A stretch of DNA of 64,000 nt from JAVBMP01 sp031552195 (GCA_031552195.1 JAVBMT010000020.1:18861-82860); one strand, 5' to 3'; positions 33,570 through 43,418 are shown, counted from the first letter of the stretch. Notes: generated by a model from the letters alone, not told the origin. Numbers and translations: made by a program.

Positions 33570-33670
33570 GAAACAGCTTTCCTACGGCAGTTGGGCCCGG
33601 GGGCTTGCCTGCATCAGGTTCGAGGGGTCTGGCGCGCCGCCACTCTCAGCCCTTGGCGGGCTCCCCCAGC
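33570..33670 (-). promoter_or_regulatory. TPP riboswitch (THI element)
   Basis: On the minus strand the aptamer reads GGGGGAGCCC..., then GGGCTGAGAGTGG, GACCCCTCGAACCTGATG and CTGCCGTAGGAAAG in order. The CTGAGA and ACCTGATG boxes are the pyrophosphate- and pyrimidine-sensing segments of the THI element. It is followed by the terminator at 33528-33561 and controls the thiS-to-cbiA operon. Confidence 0.92.
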
Positions 33671-33681
33671 TTTATCTGGAA

Positions 33682-33709
33682 AATATAAACTTTTGCCAGG
33701 CAACGTCAA
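33682..33709 (-). promoter_or_regulatory. Promoter of the thiamine/corrinoid operon
   Basis: On the minus strand TTGACG (33709-33704), 16 nt, TATATT (33687-33682). Transcription would start near 33675, just before the riboswitch aptamer. Confidence 0.7.
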
Positions 33710-33741
33710 GTGCGCAACGGGTCTTTCACCTTCCGGCGGAG

Positions 33742-36015
33742 TCATTCTCCGGCGCGCAGGCGCTGGGCCAGCCAGGTGTACCGTTTGCGGGTGCTGTTGT
33801 TTTTTACGGCCATATTCATGGCTTTTATGGAACCGACAACGACAACCAGCTTTTTACCGCGCGTTACGCCGGTGTAAAGCAGGTTGCGCTGCAACAGGAC
33901 ATAGTGCTGGGTAAGAATGGGCATGACCACGGCCGGATATTCCGACCCCTGCGATTTATGGATGGAAATGGCGTAAGCCGGGATTATTTCATCCAGTTCG
34001 TCCTGCGCGTAGATGATGTTGCGGTCTTCATAACGCACCGTCACTTCCTTGTCTTCAGCGTCCACATGGCAGATGCGGCCTATGTCGCCGTTAAAGACGT
34101 CTTTGTCGTAGTTGTTGCGTATCTGCATCACTTTGTCGTCAAGTCTGAACTGGCGGTCTCCCCTTACCAGGCGTTTTTCCTGCCGGTTAAGCGCGGCCTG
34201 CAGCTTGGCGTTCAGGGCGGTCGCCCCCGCCGCCCCCTTGTGCATGGGCGTGAGCACCTGGACGTCGTTGACAGGGTCAAGCCTGAAACGGCGGGGAATG
34301 TGGCTGGTGACCAGTTCGGCGATAAGGTCGGCGGCTTTTTCCGGGTCTTCCTGCCGGATGAAGTAAAAATCGGAAAGCTCTCCGTCCAGCGGGCGCAACT
34401 GGGGCATAAGCCCCTGGTTGATGCTGTGGGCGTTTGTGACGATGGCGCTTTCGGCGGCCTGGCGGAAAATTTCCGTCAGCTCCACCACCGGAACCACGCC
34501 GGAAGAGATGATGTCGCGCAGCACGTTCCCCGGACCGACCGAGGGCAGCTGGTTCACGTCGCCCACGAATACCACCGTGGCCCCCAGCGGAACGGCTTTG
34601 AGCAGGTGGTACATCAGCATGTTGTCCAGCATCGAGGCTTCGTCTATGACCAGCAGGCCGCAGGCCAAGGGGTTGTCTTCGTTGCGGGCGAAACCGTTTT
34701 CTCCGGGGCTGAACTCCAGAAGGCGGTGGATGGTTTTGGCTTCCATGCCGCTGGTTTCCGCCATGCGCTTGGCGGCCCGGCCCGTGGGCGCGGCCAGCAG
34801 GATGCGGCCTTTGCGGGCCTGGAAAACCCTGATGATGGTATTTATAATCGTGGTTTTGCCTGTGCCCGGCCCGCCGGTGATCACCAGCACCTTGCTGGTG
34901 ATGGCGGCGCGCACGGCTTCAACCTGCCCTTCAGCCAGCTCCAGGGCCGATTTCGCCAGCCCGGCCTCGAGGTCTTGCTCCGGGTTTGGGAAAAGCACGG
35001 ACTTGGGGGAACGCAAAATGCGCTGAAGATAATGGGAAATTCCGCTTTCGCAATGGTGGTGCAGGGCGAGATAAACCGCCCGGCTGTCCGCGCCGGGGCC
35101 GTCTTCACATTCAAAGGGCAGCAAGGGCAGTTGCGGTTTCAGCATCTGCCCTGCGGCCAGGTCTTCGATAACCAGCCTTTCCTGGTCTCTTAACTGGAAA
35201 ACGGCCTGCTCGGCCAGAGCGGGCTCAACCTGGAAATTTTCCGCCGCAAGGGCCACCAGTTCAGTCAGAGGGTAATAGATATGCCCGTCGTCGTTGGTCT
35301 GGCGCAGGGCGTAAAGCACGGCCGCCTCGGCCCTCAGGGGGCTGTCTCTGTCTATTCCCAGCTTCATGGCCAGGGCGTCGGCCGTGGCGAAGCCTATGCC
35401 GTGAATGTCCATGGCCAGGCGGTAGGGGTTGTCGCGCACCACTTCCAGCGAATAAGGTCCGTAATGCTTGAAAATGCGCACCGCGTAAGATGTGGAAATA
35501 TCGTGCGGCTGCAAAAACATGATGAGGTCGCGGATGCTCTTGTGCTCCGCCCAGCTGCGCCTGACGCTTTCAAGGGTTTTCGCGGAAAGGCCTTTTACTT
35601 CGGCCAGCAGGTCCGGTTTATTGTCCAGCACGTCAAAGGTGGCGTCTCCGAACATTTCCACGATGCGGGCCGCCGTTTTGGGGCCGACGCCTTTGATCAG
35701 GCCGGAAGAGAGGTAGGCGCGGATGCCTTCGCTGGTGGCCGGAAGCAGGCATTCGTAAGCGCTGAATTGCAGTTGGCGGCCGAAACGGGGGTGTTCCGTC
35801 CATTGCCCGGTCAGGCGCAGCCCGCTGCCAGGCTGGGGCGGCAGCATGTGCCCCACGGCCGACAAAAGTTCGGATTTTCCGCGCGGCTTGAGACGCAGCA
35901 CCGTGTAGCCGTTGCTTTCATTATGAAAAAGAATTTTTTCCAGCACCCCTTCAACTTCAACCGGGGGGGCGAAGCCCGGCAGGGGCAGGTCGGAGGGCTG
36001 TTTTCTGGCGGGCAT
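33742..36015 (-). CDS. recD2: RecD2-type SF1B DNA helicase
   Basis: 757 residues from an ATG at 36015, overlapping the preceding stop region; an in-frame GTG at 36021 is the alternative. The N-terminal third has tandem helix-hairpin-helix motifs (GLIKGVGPKTAARIV, DIHGIGFATADALA) typical of RecD2. Walker A ITGGPGTGKTTI is at about 379-390, Walker B is LLVIDEASMLDN, and the C-terminal UvrD-like domain holds AYAISIHKSQGSEYP and LLYTGVTRGKK. RecD2 is a 5'-3' helicase in organisms without RecBCD. It is translationally coupled to the upstream TPR gene. Confidence 0.94.
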   Translation of the reverse strand: MPARKQPSDLPLPGFAPPVEVEGVLEKILFHNESNGYTVLRLKPRGKSELLSAVGHMLPPQPGSGLRLTGQWTEHPRFGRQLQFSAYECLLPATSEGIRAYLSSGLIKGVGPKTAARIVEMFGDATFDVLDNKPDLLAEVKGLSAKTLESVRRSWAEHKSIRDLIMFLQPHDISTSYAVRIFKHYGPYSLEVVRDNPYRLAMDIHGIGFATADALAMKLGIDRDSPLRAEAAVLYALRQTNDDGHIYYPLTELVALAAENFQVEPALAEQAVFQLRDQERLVIEDLAAGQMLKPQLPLLPFECEDGPGADSRAVYLALHHHCESGISHYLQRILRSPKSVLFPNPEQDLEAGLAKSALELAEGQVEAVRAAITSKVLVITGGPGTGKTTIINTIIRVFQARKGRILLAAPTGRAAKRMAETSGMEAKTIHRLLEFSPGENGFARNEDNPLACGLLVIDEASMLDNMLMYHLLKAVPLGATVVFVGDVNQLPSVGPGNVLRDIISSGVVPVVELTEIFRQAAESAIVTNAHSINQGLMPQLRPLDGELSDFYFIRQEDPEKAADLIAELVTSHIPRRFRLDPVNDVQVLTPMHKGAAGATALNAKLQAALNRQEKRLVRGDRQFRLDDKVMQIRNNYDKDVFNGDIGRICHVDAEDKEVTVRYEDRNIIYAQDELDEIIPAYAISIHKSQGSEYPAVVMPILTQHYVLLQRNLLYTGVTRGKKLVVVVGSIKAMNMAVKNNSTRKRYTWLAQRLRAGE

Positions 36016-36017
36016 GG

Positions 36018-36815
36018 TCACATTTTCTTTTTGGCGTAAATAACGAGCTTGGCGGCTTCCGTGAAGGAACTGTCAAGTTCAACGGCCTTTTCCGCCGCGC
36101 TGACCGCTTCAGGCCATTTTTGCCAGTCGAGATAAAGGCGGCCCTGGTTGAAGTAGATGTTGGGGTCTTTATCATCCAGCCCGAGGGCTTTTTCAAAGGC
36201 CACTTCGGCGTTTTTGAACTGCTTGAGGCGCCTGAAGGCGATGCCCAGGTAATTGCAGGCCGCCGCGCTGTAGCCGTTGCCTTCCGTAACCAGCTTGAGC
36301 AGCACCACGGCGTCTTCCAGGTGCCCGGCCTGCATATAGCGCAGGGCTATGTTGATGCGCAGGTCTTTATCCAGCAGTTTTTCTTTGAGAAGAAGGCCGA
36401 AATGCTTGCGGGCGTTGTCGATGTCGTCGGCGTCAAGGGCGGCCTGCCCTTCCTCCAGAAGATTCTGCCAGCGCGCCTCGTGGTCTTCCGCAATGTCTCC
36501 GGCGTCGCCCACCGTGCTTTCGCGCAGGGTTTCCAGCAAGTCGTCCAGCAGCGGCAGCAGGTCTTTTTCCTCGCCGGGCACGTATTCTATCTTGATCGGA
36601 AAAAGCTGGATCAAATCACGGTTGTTTCCCAGGTGGGAAATTCCGTCTTGCACCATCTGCACCATTTCAGCGCGTTCGGCCTTCATAAGCTGCGACTGCA
36701 GCATGGCGGCCACGCCGTCGCGCAGGCCCTGGGCCGCTGACAGAAGGTTGCCCTGCTTGAGGTGGGTGTTTATGCCGGTCAGGGCGCGCCTGGCGTCAAC
36801 CAGAGATATGGCCAT
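36018..36815 (-). CDS. TPR-repeat protein, unknown function
   Basis: 265 residues from an ATG at 36815 with TTGGAG upstream. The N-terminal half is helical with acidic stretches; the C-terminal half has at least three tetratricopeptide units (WQNLLEEGQAALDADDIDNA, ACNYLGIAFRRLKQFKNA, NIYFNQGRLYLDWQKWPEA). TPRs bind partner proteins; the partner is unknown. No signal peptide, so cytoplasmic. Its stop overlaps the recD2 start region, so the pair is co-translated. Confidence 0.8.
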   Translation of the reverse strand: MAISLVDARRALTGINTHLKQGNLLSAAQGLRDGVAAMLQSQLMKAERAEMVQMVQDGISHLGNNRDLIQLFPIKIEYVPGEEKDLLPLLDDLLETLRESTVGDAGDIAEDHEARWQNLLEEGQAALDADDIDNARKHFGLLLKEKLLDKDLRINIALRYMQAGHLEDAVVLLKLVTEGNGYSAAACNYLGIAFRRLKQFKNAEVAFEKALGLDDKDPNIYFNQGRLYLDWQKWPEAVSAAEKAVELDSSFTEAAKLVIYAKKKM

Positions 36816-36912
36816 AATTCCGCTCCAATGCAGTATGCCTGGTCTTTTTAACCCGCCGTTCTCCGGCGGCAAAAATTAAATAACAACAATAGCGGCAAAG
36901 GCGCAAGGTTCT

Positions 36913-37677
36913 TTACAGCGGGTTCGCCAGCAAGAGTTCGGCCGCGGCCGCCAGGTCTTCCGGCTTATCCACCCCGTGGCAGAGGCCGCTGGTCAGAACG
37001 ACCTGGATGGGAATACCGTTTTCAAGAAAACGCAATTGCTCAAGTTTTTCAATTTGCTCCAGCTCGGAGGGTTCAAAACGCACAAAAGCTTCCAGGGCGG
37101 ACATGGTAAAGGCGTAAAGCCCTATGTGCAGCAATGGTTCAGCCCCGGTTCCTTCCCGGTCGAAAGGAATGGCGGAACGGGAAAAGTAAAGGGCCTGCCC
37201 GTTTTTTTTCAGCACCGTTTTTACCCGGTCGGGCGAAGCGGCCTCCGCCGGGCTTATTTTTCTGGCCAGGGTGGCGACAAGCCGTTCAGGCGGCGAGGGC
37301 GCATGGAAAGGTTCGACCAGGGCGCCCAGCATGGCCGGGTCAAGGGCCGGCTCGTCGCCCTGCACGTTAACCACCACCGCTTCGGGGGGCAGGCCGAGCT
37401 TCCGCGCGGCCTCATAAACCCGGTCCGTTCCGCTCTGGTGGCTATCGGCGGTCATGACGGCCGGAACGCCCAGTTTTCGGGCCTCGCTGAGAATGCGTTC
37501 GTCATCCGTGGCCAGGGTGACCGACTTCAAGGCCGGGCACAGCGACGCCCTGCGCCAGACATGCCAGAACATTGGCTTTCCCAATATCTGGGCCAGGGGT
37601 TTGCCGGGAAAACGGCTTGAAGCGTAGCGGGCCGGGATTATTCCGTGGCATTCCGGGCCCCGGTCATTCCGCCGCAT
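36913..37677 (-). CDS. kdsB: KdsB, CMP-Kdo synthetase
   Basis: 254 residues from an ATG at 37677 with AAGGA 5 nt upstream, overlapping topA by 14 nt; the longer open frame is a topA shadow. Motifs: IIPARYASSRFPGKPLAQI, VVVNVQGDEPALDP and YFSRSAIPFDR, followed by HIGLYAFTMSALEAF. KdsB activates Kdo with CTP for the inner core of LPS, confirming a diderm envelope. No kdsA, kdsC or kdsD is adjacent. Confidence 0.95.
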   Translation of the reverse strand: MRRNDRGPECHGIIPARYASSRFPGKPLAQILGKPMFWHVWRRASLCPALKSVTLATDDERILSEARKLGVPAVMTADSHQSGTDRVYEAARKLGLPPEAVVVNVQGDEPALDPAMLGALVEPFHAPSPPERLVATLARKISPAEAASPDRVKTVLKKNGQALYFSRSAIPFDREGTGAEPLLHIGLYAFTMSALEAFVRFEPSELEQIEKLEQLRFLENGIPIQVVLTSGLCHGVDKPEDLAAAAELLLANPL

Positions 37678-39901
37678 CTTCTTCCTTTTTATATTTGCAG
37701 GCCTTGTTCGGGCAGCAGATATACGTTTTTCCGCGCAGGGTCTTGCGTTCGAGAATGTTTCCGCCGCATTCCGGGCAGCTTCCCTGCATCGGCCAGTTCC
37801 AGAGGGCCATGTCGCATTGCGGGTATTGGTCGCAGGAATAGAAAATCTTGCCGCGGCGCGAGCTTTTTTCCACCAGCATGCCCTTGCCGCATTTGGGGCA
37901 GGGCACGCCGGTCGAGAAAGGACGGGCGTTCTTGCATTTGGGGTAGGCGCTGCAAGAAATGAAGCGGCTGCCGGTGCGGGCGCTTTTGAGCACCATGTTC
38001 TTGCCGCAGATTTCGCAGGTTCCCATAACCTGCTCCTCAGCTTTTTCCTTGGCCACGGCAAGCACGTTGCCTTGCTCGTCGCGGGTGAAATTGCTGGTGT
38101 AAGAGCATTCCGGGTAGCCCGAGCAGGCCAGGAACTGTCCGGCCTTGCCGAACTTGATCATAAGTGGCTTGCCGCATTCCGGGCAGTTTATTCCGGCCTC
38201 TACCCCGGCCTTTACGGTTTTCATGGCTTTGGCGGCCTGTTCCAGCGCCGGGTTGAAGTCTTTGCTGAAACCGCGCAGGAGGTCAACCCAGTTTTCCTTT
38301 CCTTCCGCCACCTTGTCCAGCAGTTCTTCCATCTGGGCGGTGAAGCCCAGGTCCATAAGCTTGGCGAAGTGTTCGCGCAGGATTTCGCAAACCACGGAGC
38401 CAAGATCGGTCGGCACGAAGTGTTTGTCCTGCATTTCCACATATTCGCGGTCCTGCAGGGTGGAGATGATGGCGGCGTAAGTCGAGGGGCGGCCTATGCC
38501 TTTCTCTTCAAGTTCTTTGACCAGCGCGGCTTCGCTGTAGCGCGGCGGCGGCTGGGTGAATTTCTGTTCCTTTTCCAGTTTGTCGCGGGTCAGGGCCTGC
38601 CCCTTGGCCAAAGGCGGCAGATCGACCGCGTCTTCGCTTTTCTGCGGGGTCAGGGCCAGAAAGCCTGGAAAGATGATCTTTTCCCCTTTGGCCCGCCACA
38701 GGGTTCCGGCGCATTCGATGTCGACCGTGCAGTCTTCAATCTGGGCCGCCGCCATCTGCGAGGCCAGAAAGCGGTTCCAGATCAGCTTGTAGACGTTATA
38801 CTGCTCGGGGCTCAGCGAAGGCTTGACGGAATCCGGCGTAACGCTCACGTCAACCGGACGTATGGCTTCGTGCGCGTCCTGCGCGCTTCCCTTGGATTTG
38901 AACGCCCTGGGCTTGGGCGGGTAATATTCCTTGCCCCAGGTGGCGGTGATATATTCGCGGGCCGCGTCGCGCGCGTCGTCCGAAATGCGCACCGAATCCG
39001 TGCGCATGTAGGTTATGAGGGCCTGCACGCCGCCTTCGCCGAGGTCTATGCCTTCATAAAGCTTTTGCGCCACGGTCATGGTGCGCTTGGCGGTGTAGCC
39101 GAGGCGCTGGTTGGCCGCCTGTTGCAGGGAAGACGTGGTGAAGGGGGGAACCGGGCCGCGTTCTTTGGCCTTGACTTCAATGGAGGCGACCGTAAAGGGC
39201 TGATCTTTCAGGCGTTCTTCAAGCGCCATGGCGCTTTTTTCGTTTTTCAGGGCCGGTTTCTTGCCGTCCACCTTGAGCAGGTCGGCCCGGAACACCGGCG
39301 GTTTGTCGGCCTTGAGGAAAAGTTTGAACAGCCAGTATTCCTCTGGCTTAAAGGCCCGGCGTTCGACCTCGCGCTCCACAATGATGCGCAGGGCCACAGA
39401 CTGCACCCTTCCGGCGGAAATGCCGCGTTTTACCTTGTTCCAGAGCAGGGGAGAAATTTTATAGCCCACCAGCCTGTCCAGAACCCGGCGGGCCTGCTGC
39501 GCGTCGAAAAGGTCGCGGTTCAGCTCTTTGGGGTGGGCCAGGGCTTCGCGCACGGCCTTGGCCGTGATTTCGTTGAACATGATGCGCTTGACGTTGGTAT
39601 TTTCCTCTTTGATCAGCTCCGCAACATGCCAGGCAATGGCCTCTCCCTCGCGGTCGGGGTCTGGGGCCAGGTAAACAGTTCCGGCCTTGGCGGCCGCGCT
39701 TTGCAGCTCGGCCACCACTTTGCCCTTGCCTTCAATGACCTGATACTGGGGCATATAGGTGGTTTCATCCACCCCCAGGGTCTTTGAGGGCAAATCGCGC
39801 ACATGGCCGACGCTGGCCTGCACCATATAATTGGGGCCAAGGAACTTGCGTATGGTTTTTACCTTGGCCGGAGATTCCACTATAATCAGATCTTTTGGCA
39901 T
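37664..39901 (-). CDS. topA: DNA topoisomerase I
   Basis: 745 residues from an ATG at 39901 (AGGG upstream). TOPRIM domain at the N-terminus with LIIVESPAKVKTI and PDPDREGEAIAWH; the active-site Tyr lies in ALITYMRTDSVRIS. The C-terminus has four Cys4 zinc ribbons, each starting CPEC, CEIC or CPKC, the last ending CCPNKAC. It relaxes negative supercoils. It overlaps kdsB downstream and has a TTGACC/TATTGT promoter in the gap shared with pgi. Confidence 0.96.
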   Translation of the reverse strand: MPKDLIIVESPAKVKTIRKFLGPNYMVQASVGHVRDLPSKTLGVDETTYMPQYQVIEGKGKVVAELQSAAAKAGTVYLAPDPDREGEAIAWHVAELIKEENTNVKRIMFNEITAKAVREALAHPKELNRDLFDAQQARRVLDRLVGYKISPLLWNKVKRGISAGRVQSVALRIIVEREVERRAFKPEEYWLFKLFLKADKPPVFRADLLKVDGKKPALKNEKSAMALEERLKDQPFTVASIEVKAKERGPVPPFTTSSLQQAANQRLGYTAKRTMTVAQKLYEGIDLGEGGVQALITYMRTDSVRISDDARDAAREYITATWGKEYYPPKPRAFKSKGSAQDAHEAIRPVDVSVTPDSVKPSLSPEQYNVYKLIWNRFLASQMAAAQIEDCTVDIECAGTLWRAKGEKIIFPGFLALTPQKSEDAVDLPPLAKGQALTRDKLEKEQKFTQPPPRYSEAALVKELEEKGIGRPSTYAAIISTLQDREYVEMQDKHFVPTDLGSVVCEILREHFAKLMDLGFTAQMEELLDKVAEGKENWVDLLRGFSKDFNPALEQAAKAMKTVKAGVEAGINCPECGKPLMIKFGKAGQFLACSGYPECSYTSNFTRDEQGNVLAVAKEKAEEQVMGTCEICGKNMVLKSARTGSRFISCSAYPKCKNARPFSTGVPCPKCGKGMLVEKSSRRGKIFYSCDQYPQCDMALWNWPMQGSCPECGGNILERKTLRGKTYICCPNKACKYKKEEDAAE

Positions 39902-39972
39902 GAACACACCCTGATGGTAAAATGCGCCGGGCGAAAGCGCAAAGATTTCGCGCTGGCGGAACGAACGGCGAA

Positions 39973-40000
39973 ACAATACCTGATTAAGGAAGGAGGTCAA
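39973..40000 (-). promoter_or_regulatory. Probable topA promoter
   Basis: On the minus strand TTGACC (40000-39995), 16 nt, TATTGT (39978-39973). The leader would be about 65 nt. Confidence 0.55.
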
Positions 40001-40185
40001 GCCCCTGTTCCGTAAAGGATCTTTTTATGCCCGCCCCTGTTTTTTTATTCCTCTCGCCTTTTCTTCACACTTCCTGTACGATATGATCAATTAAATTCCG
40101 TCCGTGGGGGAACCTTTCCCTTGCGGCGGCGTTGTTGCCTTTTAAAGGATCAGCGCGTAAATTTATAACCCAGGCGGGAAACACC

Positions 40186-41556
40186 ATGAGCACGCAACCC
40201 AATTTAGTCAACTGGACTCACGCTTTCAGCGGCCGCATGGGCGGGGTGGAAAAAAACCACTTTCAGGCCAGGGCCGGAACCGTTTCCCGGCATTTGCTGA
40301 AAGAGTTGCATAACGGCGGACTGCCTTTCATAGACATGCCTTTCCGCGCGTCTCTTGAAAGAGAGTTGCCTGAAACCATGGAGCGTTTCAAGGGGTTTCA
40401 GCATATGCTGCTTCTGGGCATAGGCGGTTCCGCCCTCGGGCCGCGCGCCCTGCAAAAAGCTTTTTACCCGGCCCAGGACCAACCAGGGCACGAAGGCCCC
40501 CGGCTCTGGATAGCGGACAACATCAACGCGGCGGAGCTTGAAGCCTGGCTTGCTAAGCTGCCGCCCCGGAAGACCATGGTGGTTGCGGTTTCAAAATCCG
40601 GCGGCACCATTGAAACCATGGCGCAGTATTTTATCGTGCGCGACTGGCTCATAGGCGCGCTGGGCGCGGAGTGGACAAAACAGGTTCTGATTGTTACTGA
40701 TGCCGAAGAAGGGCAGTTGCGGCAGGAAGCGCAAGAGAAGAACCTGGCTTCACTGCCGGTTCCCCGGAACCTGGGCGGGCGATATTCAGTGCTTTCCGCC
40801 GTAGGGCTTGTGCCCGCTTATTTCTGCGGCATAGACTGGCAAGGCCTTCTGCGCGGGGCGGATTCCGTTTGCGGCCCCCTGAGCAATTCGGCGCACCATG
40901 AAGGGCAGATAGTCGAAACCCTGGTCGGGCATCCGGCCTGGCACCTGGCCGTTTGGGCGCGCGAACTGATAGAGCGGCAATACAGCCAGTTGGTGTTCTT
41001 TTCATATGTTCCAGCCTGGGCCTGCCTCGGCGCATGGTTCGCCCAGCTCTGGGCGGAAAGCCTGGGCAAGGAAGGGAAAGGTTCCATGCCGGTTCCGGCG
41101 GTGGGCGTGACTGACCAGCATTCTTTGCAGCAGATGTTTCTTGACGGGCCTAAAGACAAGGGCTGCCTTTTCCTGACCTGCCCGGGGCTGCCGCTGGGGC
41201 CGGCCTTCGGCGACAACCTGCCCGTGAAATGGAATTACCTGAAGGGCAAGCGTTTCGGCGACCTCTTGCAGGCCGAAAGCCTTGGAACCCGCATGGCCCT
41301 GACCGGGGCGGGCGTGCCCCTGGTGGAGCTGCGCATGGGGTCAAGCAGCGAGGAAGCGGCCGGAAGCCTGATAGCCATGCTCGAGCTGGCAACCCTGTTT
41401 ACCGGGTTGCTGCTTGGCATCAATCCGCTTGACCAGCCGGCGGTCGAATCAGGCAAGCGCCTGGCCAACGCCCGTCTGGGAGCGCCCGGATATGACGGGG
41501 AAACCGCCCGGCTCAAGGCCTTTCTTGACGCCCCTGAAAAGGTGCGAAATTTTTAG
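40186..41556 (+). CDS. pgi: Glucose-6-phosphate isomerase
   Basis: 456 residues from an ATG at 40186 (weak GGCGGG site); an in-frame ATG at 40132 does not fit the family. LLLGIGGSALGPRAL binds the phosphate, VVAVSKSGGTIETMAQ follows, and the C-terminal signature NPLDQPAVESGKRLA is present. It interconverts glucose-6-P and fructose-6-P. It is the short bacterial form. It is divergent from topA; the spacer of 284 nt has no other gene. Confidence 0.94.
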   Translation: MSTQPNLVNWTHAFSGRMGGVEKNHFQARAGTVSRHLLKELHNGGLPFIDMPFRASLERELPETMERFKGFQHMLLLGIGGSALGPRALQKAFYPAQDQPGHEGPRLWIADNINAAELEAWLAKLPPRKTMVVAVSKSGGTIETMAQYFIVRDWLIGALGAEWTKQVLIVTDAEEGQLRQEAQEKNLASLPVPRNLGGRYSVLSAVGLVPAYFCGIDWQGLLRGADSVCGPLSNSAHHEGQIVETLVGHPAWHLAVWARELIERQYSQLVFFSYVPAWACLGAWFAQLWAESLGKEGKGSMPVPAVGVTDQHSLQQMFLDGPKDKGCLFLTCPGLPLGPAFGDNLPVKWNYLKGKRFGDLLQAESLGTRMALTGAGVPLVELRMGSSSEEAAGSLIAMLELATLFTGLLLGINPLDQPAVESGKRLANARLGAPGYDGETARLKAFLDAPEKVRNF

Positions 41557-41709
41557 AGCGCTTTAAGTATGGAACGCCTTGGCCTTTGTTAGGCAAACGC
41601 CGCGCAAGCGGCGGGCAGTTATGGAATGGCCTTCATTTCGCGCCGCAGAGGCGCTAACGCGAAAAACCCCGCACAGTCCTTGAGGGAAAAATCAAAGTTA
41701 ACCGGTTTT

Positions 41710-43329
41710 ATGAGTGAACAAGACGCGACAAACCAGGTTAAGCCGGAAAAAGGCCTTGAAACTGAAGGCCCTTTTCCGGTTTCACCCAAAGCGCAACCCC
41801 CGGAAACAGATGCTCTGGGCTCCGGCGGTTTCAACGTTCAGGTCGGGAAAAAGCGGGAAAATCATCCGTTTGCCAAAAACCTTGAGGGAAGCGACAAATC
41901 TTTCGGTCTGGCCCGTTATCTGGCCTGGGTTTCCCTTGCGCTGGTGCTCGGCCTTGCCGTGCTGCTGGCTTTTACGACCGGCAACGTGGCCCGAGGCCTT
42001 CTTCTGGACAAGCAGCGCGAATCCGCCGCGTTGCTGGCCGAAAACCTGAACAACCGCATCTACCAGCGCTTCACCCTGCCCACCATGGCCATCTTCGGGC
42101 GCATCGTGCTTGAACTGCCCGCGCAGTATGAGCGCCTTGACCAGGTCATCCAGAGCAACATCCAGGGGCAGGACGTGCATGACCTGCGCATTTACGACCA
42201 CACCGGAACTATAAACTATGCCACGGAAAAAGGGCTTGCCGGGCAGGCCGGCCTCGCGCCGCAGGCGGTGGACAAGGTCAAGAACGGCATAGACCCGGTA
42301 TTTGACATCGACACGCCGCTTTCCTACTGGGAAACGTTTTTCGCCTTCAATCCGCCCAAGGGAACCTTTTACCTGCGCACCACCTACCCCCTGCGCATTG
42401 AGAACCGCCTGGGCTCCTCAACCGACGAAGGCCCGGCCATGGGCGTGCTCGAATTCACCCAGGACATCACGGCCGACATGCGCAGCGTCGTGCACCTGCA
42501 ATGGACTATAATCGGCTTCACGCTGCTTTTTTCCCTGCTTTTCGTAACCTTGCTCACCGTGTTCATGCGCCGGGCCGAACGCGCCCTGGCGGCCAGGGTG
42601 CAGGAAAGGCAGCGCCTGATACAGGAATTGAACCAGAGCGAGAGGCTGGCCGGCATGGGGCGGGTTATTTCAGGCATCGCGCATGAAATACGCAACCCCC
42701 TGGGCATCATACGCTCCAGCGCGGAGCTTCTGCTGAAGCGCAACGCCGGGCAAGACAAGGTGACGTCAAATATCCTGGCCGCCATACACGACGAATCCAA
42801 GCGCCTTTCGCAAACCGTGACCGATTTTCTGGATTACGCCCGGCCGCGCCAGCCGCATTGCTCAAGCGTAAATATGAATCAGCTGCTTGAACAGGCCCTG
42901 GGCTTCCTGGCCCCGGAACTGAGCGCCAAAGGCTGCGCGGTGGCGCGGCGCTATGACCCGGAAGAACCGGCCCTGAACATCCAGGGCGACAAAGACCTGC
43001 TCTACCGCGCCATTTATAACGTGCTGAGCAACGCGCTCCAGGCCATGACCGAAGCCGGAACCGTTTCTCCTGAAATCGTGTTCGAGGCCCGAGGCCTTGA
43101 AGTGAAGGGCAGGGATTTTTTGAAGTTTTCCATCAGCGACAGCGGGCCAGGCTTCAAGGAAGAAGCCCTGGAAAAAGCGCTTGACCCTTTCTTTACCACC
43201 AAAGATTCCGGAACCGGCCTTGGCTTGGCCATTGTGAGCAGCATTATAGGCGCGCATGGCGGCATTCTTGAATTCAGCAACCGCGCGGAAGGTTCCGGGG
43301 CGGTCATCACCATTCTCCTGCCCCGCTGA
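41710..43329 (+). CDS. Membrane sensor histidine kinase, NtrB/ZraS-like
   Basis: 539 residues from an ATG at 41710; a start at 41626 is possible but the extra residues look non-coding. Order: a Pro-rich cytoplasmic tail, membrane helix 70-90, a periplasmic sensor of about 175 residues with no motif I recognise, membrane helix 266-286, then HisKA with His325 in SGIAHEIRNPLG and an HATPase domain with NVLSNALQAM, DSGPGF and GTGLGLAIVSS. No response regulator is next to it, so its partner lies elsewhere. The H-box type is that of kinases that pair with sigma-54 activators, which is inference. Confidence 0.88.
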   Translation: MSEQDATNQVKPEKGLETEGPFPVSPKAQPPETDALGSGGFNVQVGKKRENHPFAKNLEGSDKSFGLARYLAWVSLALVLGLAVLLAFTTGNVARGLLLDKQRESAALLAENLNNRIYQRFTLPTMAIFGRIVLELPAQYERLDQVIQSNIQGQDVHDLRIYDHTGTINYATEKGLAGQAGLAPQAVDKVKNGIDPVFDIDTPLSYWETFFAFNPPKGTFYLRTTYPLRIENRLGSSTDEGPAMGVLEFTQDITADMRSVVHLQWTIIGFTLLFSLLFVTLLTVFMRRAERALAARVQERQRLIQELNQSERLAGMGRVISGIAHEIRNPLGIIRSSAELLLKRNAGQDKVTSNILAAIHDESKRLSQTVTDFLDYARPRQPHCSSVNMNQLLEQALGFLAPELSAKGCAVARRYDPEEPALNIQGDKDLLYRAIYNVLSNALQAMTEAGTVSPEIVFEARGLEVKGRDFLKFSISDSGPGFKEEALEKALDPFFTTKDSGTGLGLAIVSSIIGAHGGILEFSNRAEGSGAVITILLPR

Positions 43330-43418
43330 ATTTGCCGCCCCTCTGTCCGGGGCACCCGGAAACCGTATCAGAGTTTCTGCTAATCTCTGGCCCTAAGAAG
43401 TGGACTTTATAGGTAATA

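Noticed and set aside
33562..35193. Plus-strand open frame of 543 codons across recD2 and the riboswitch
   Set aside because: Antisense to recD2 and crossing the TPP aptamer and promoter; no coherent protein.
37678..38061. 128-residue N-terminal extension of kdsB
   Set aside because: Lies inside topA in another frame with Arg/Ala/Pro-rich shadow composition; the ATG at 37677 has a good ribosome site.
37817..39787. Long plus-strand open frame of 656 codons across topA
   Set aside because: Antisense to topA with unnatural composition; a high-GC shadow frame without ribosome site or domain.
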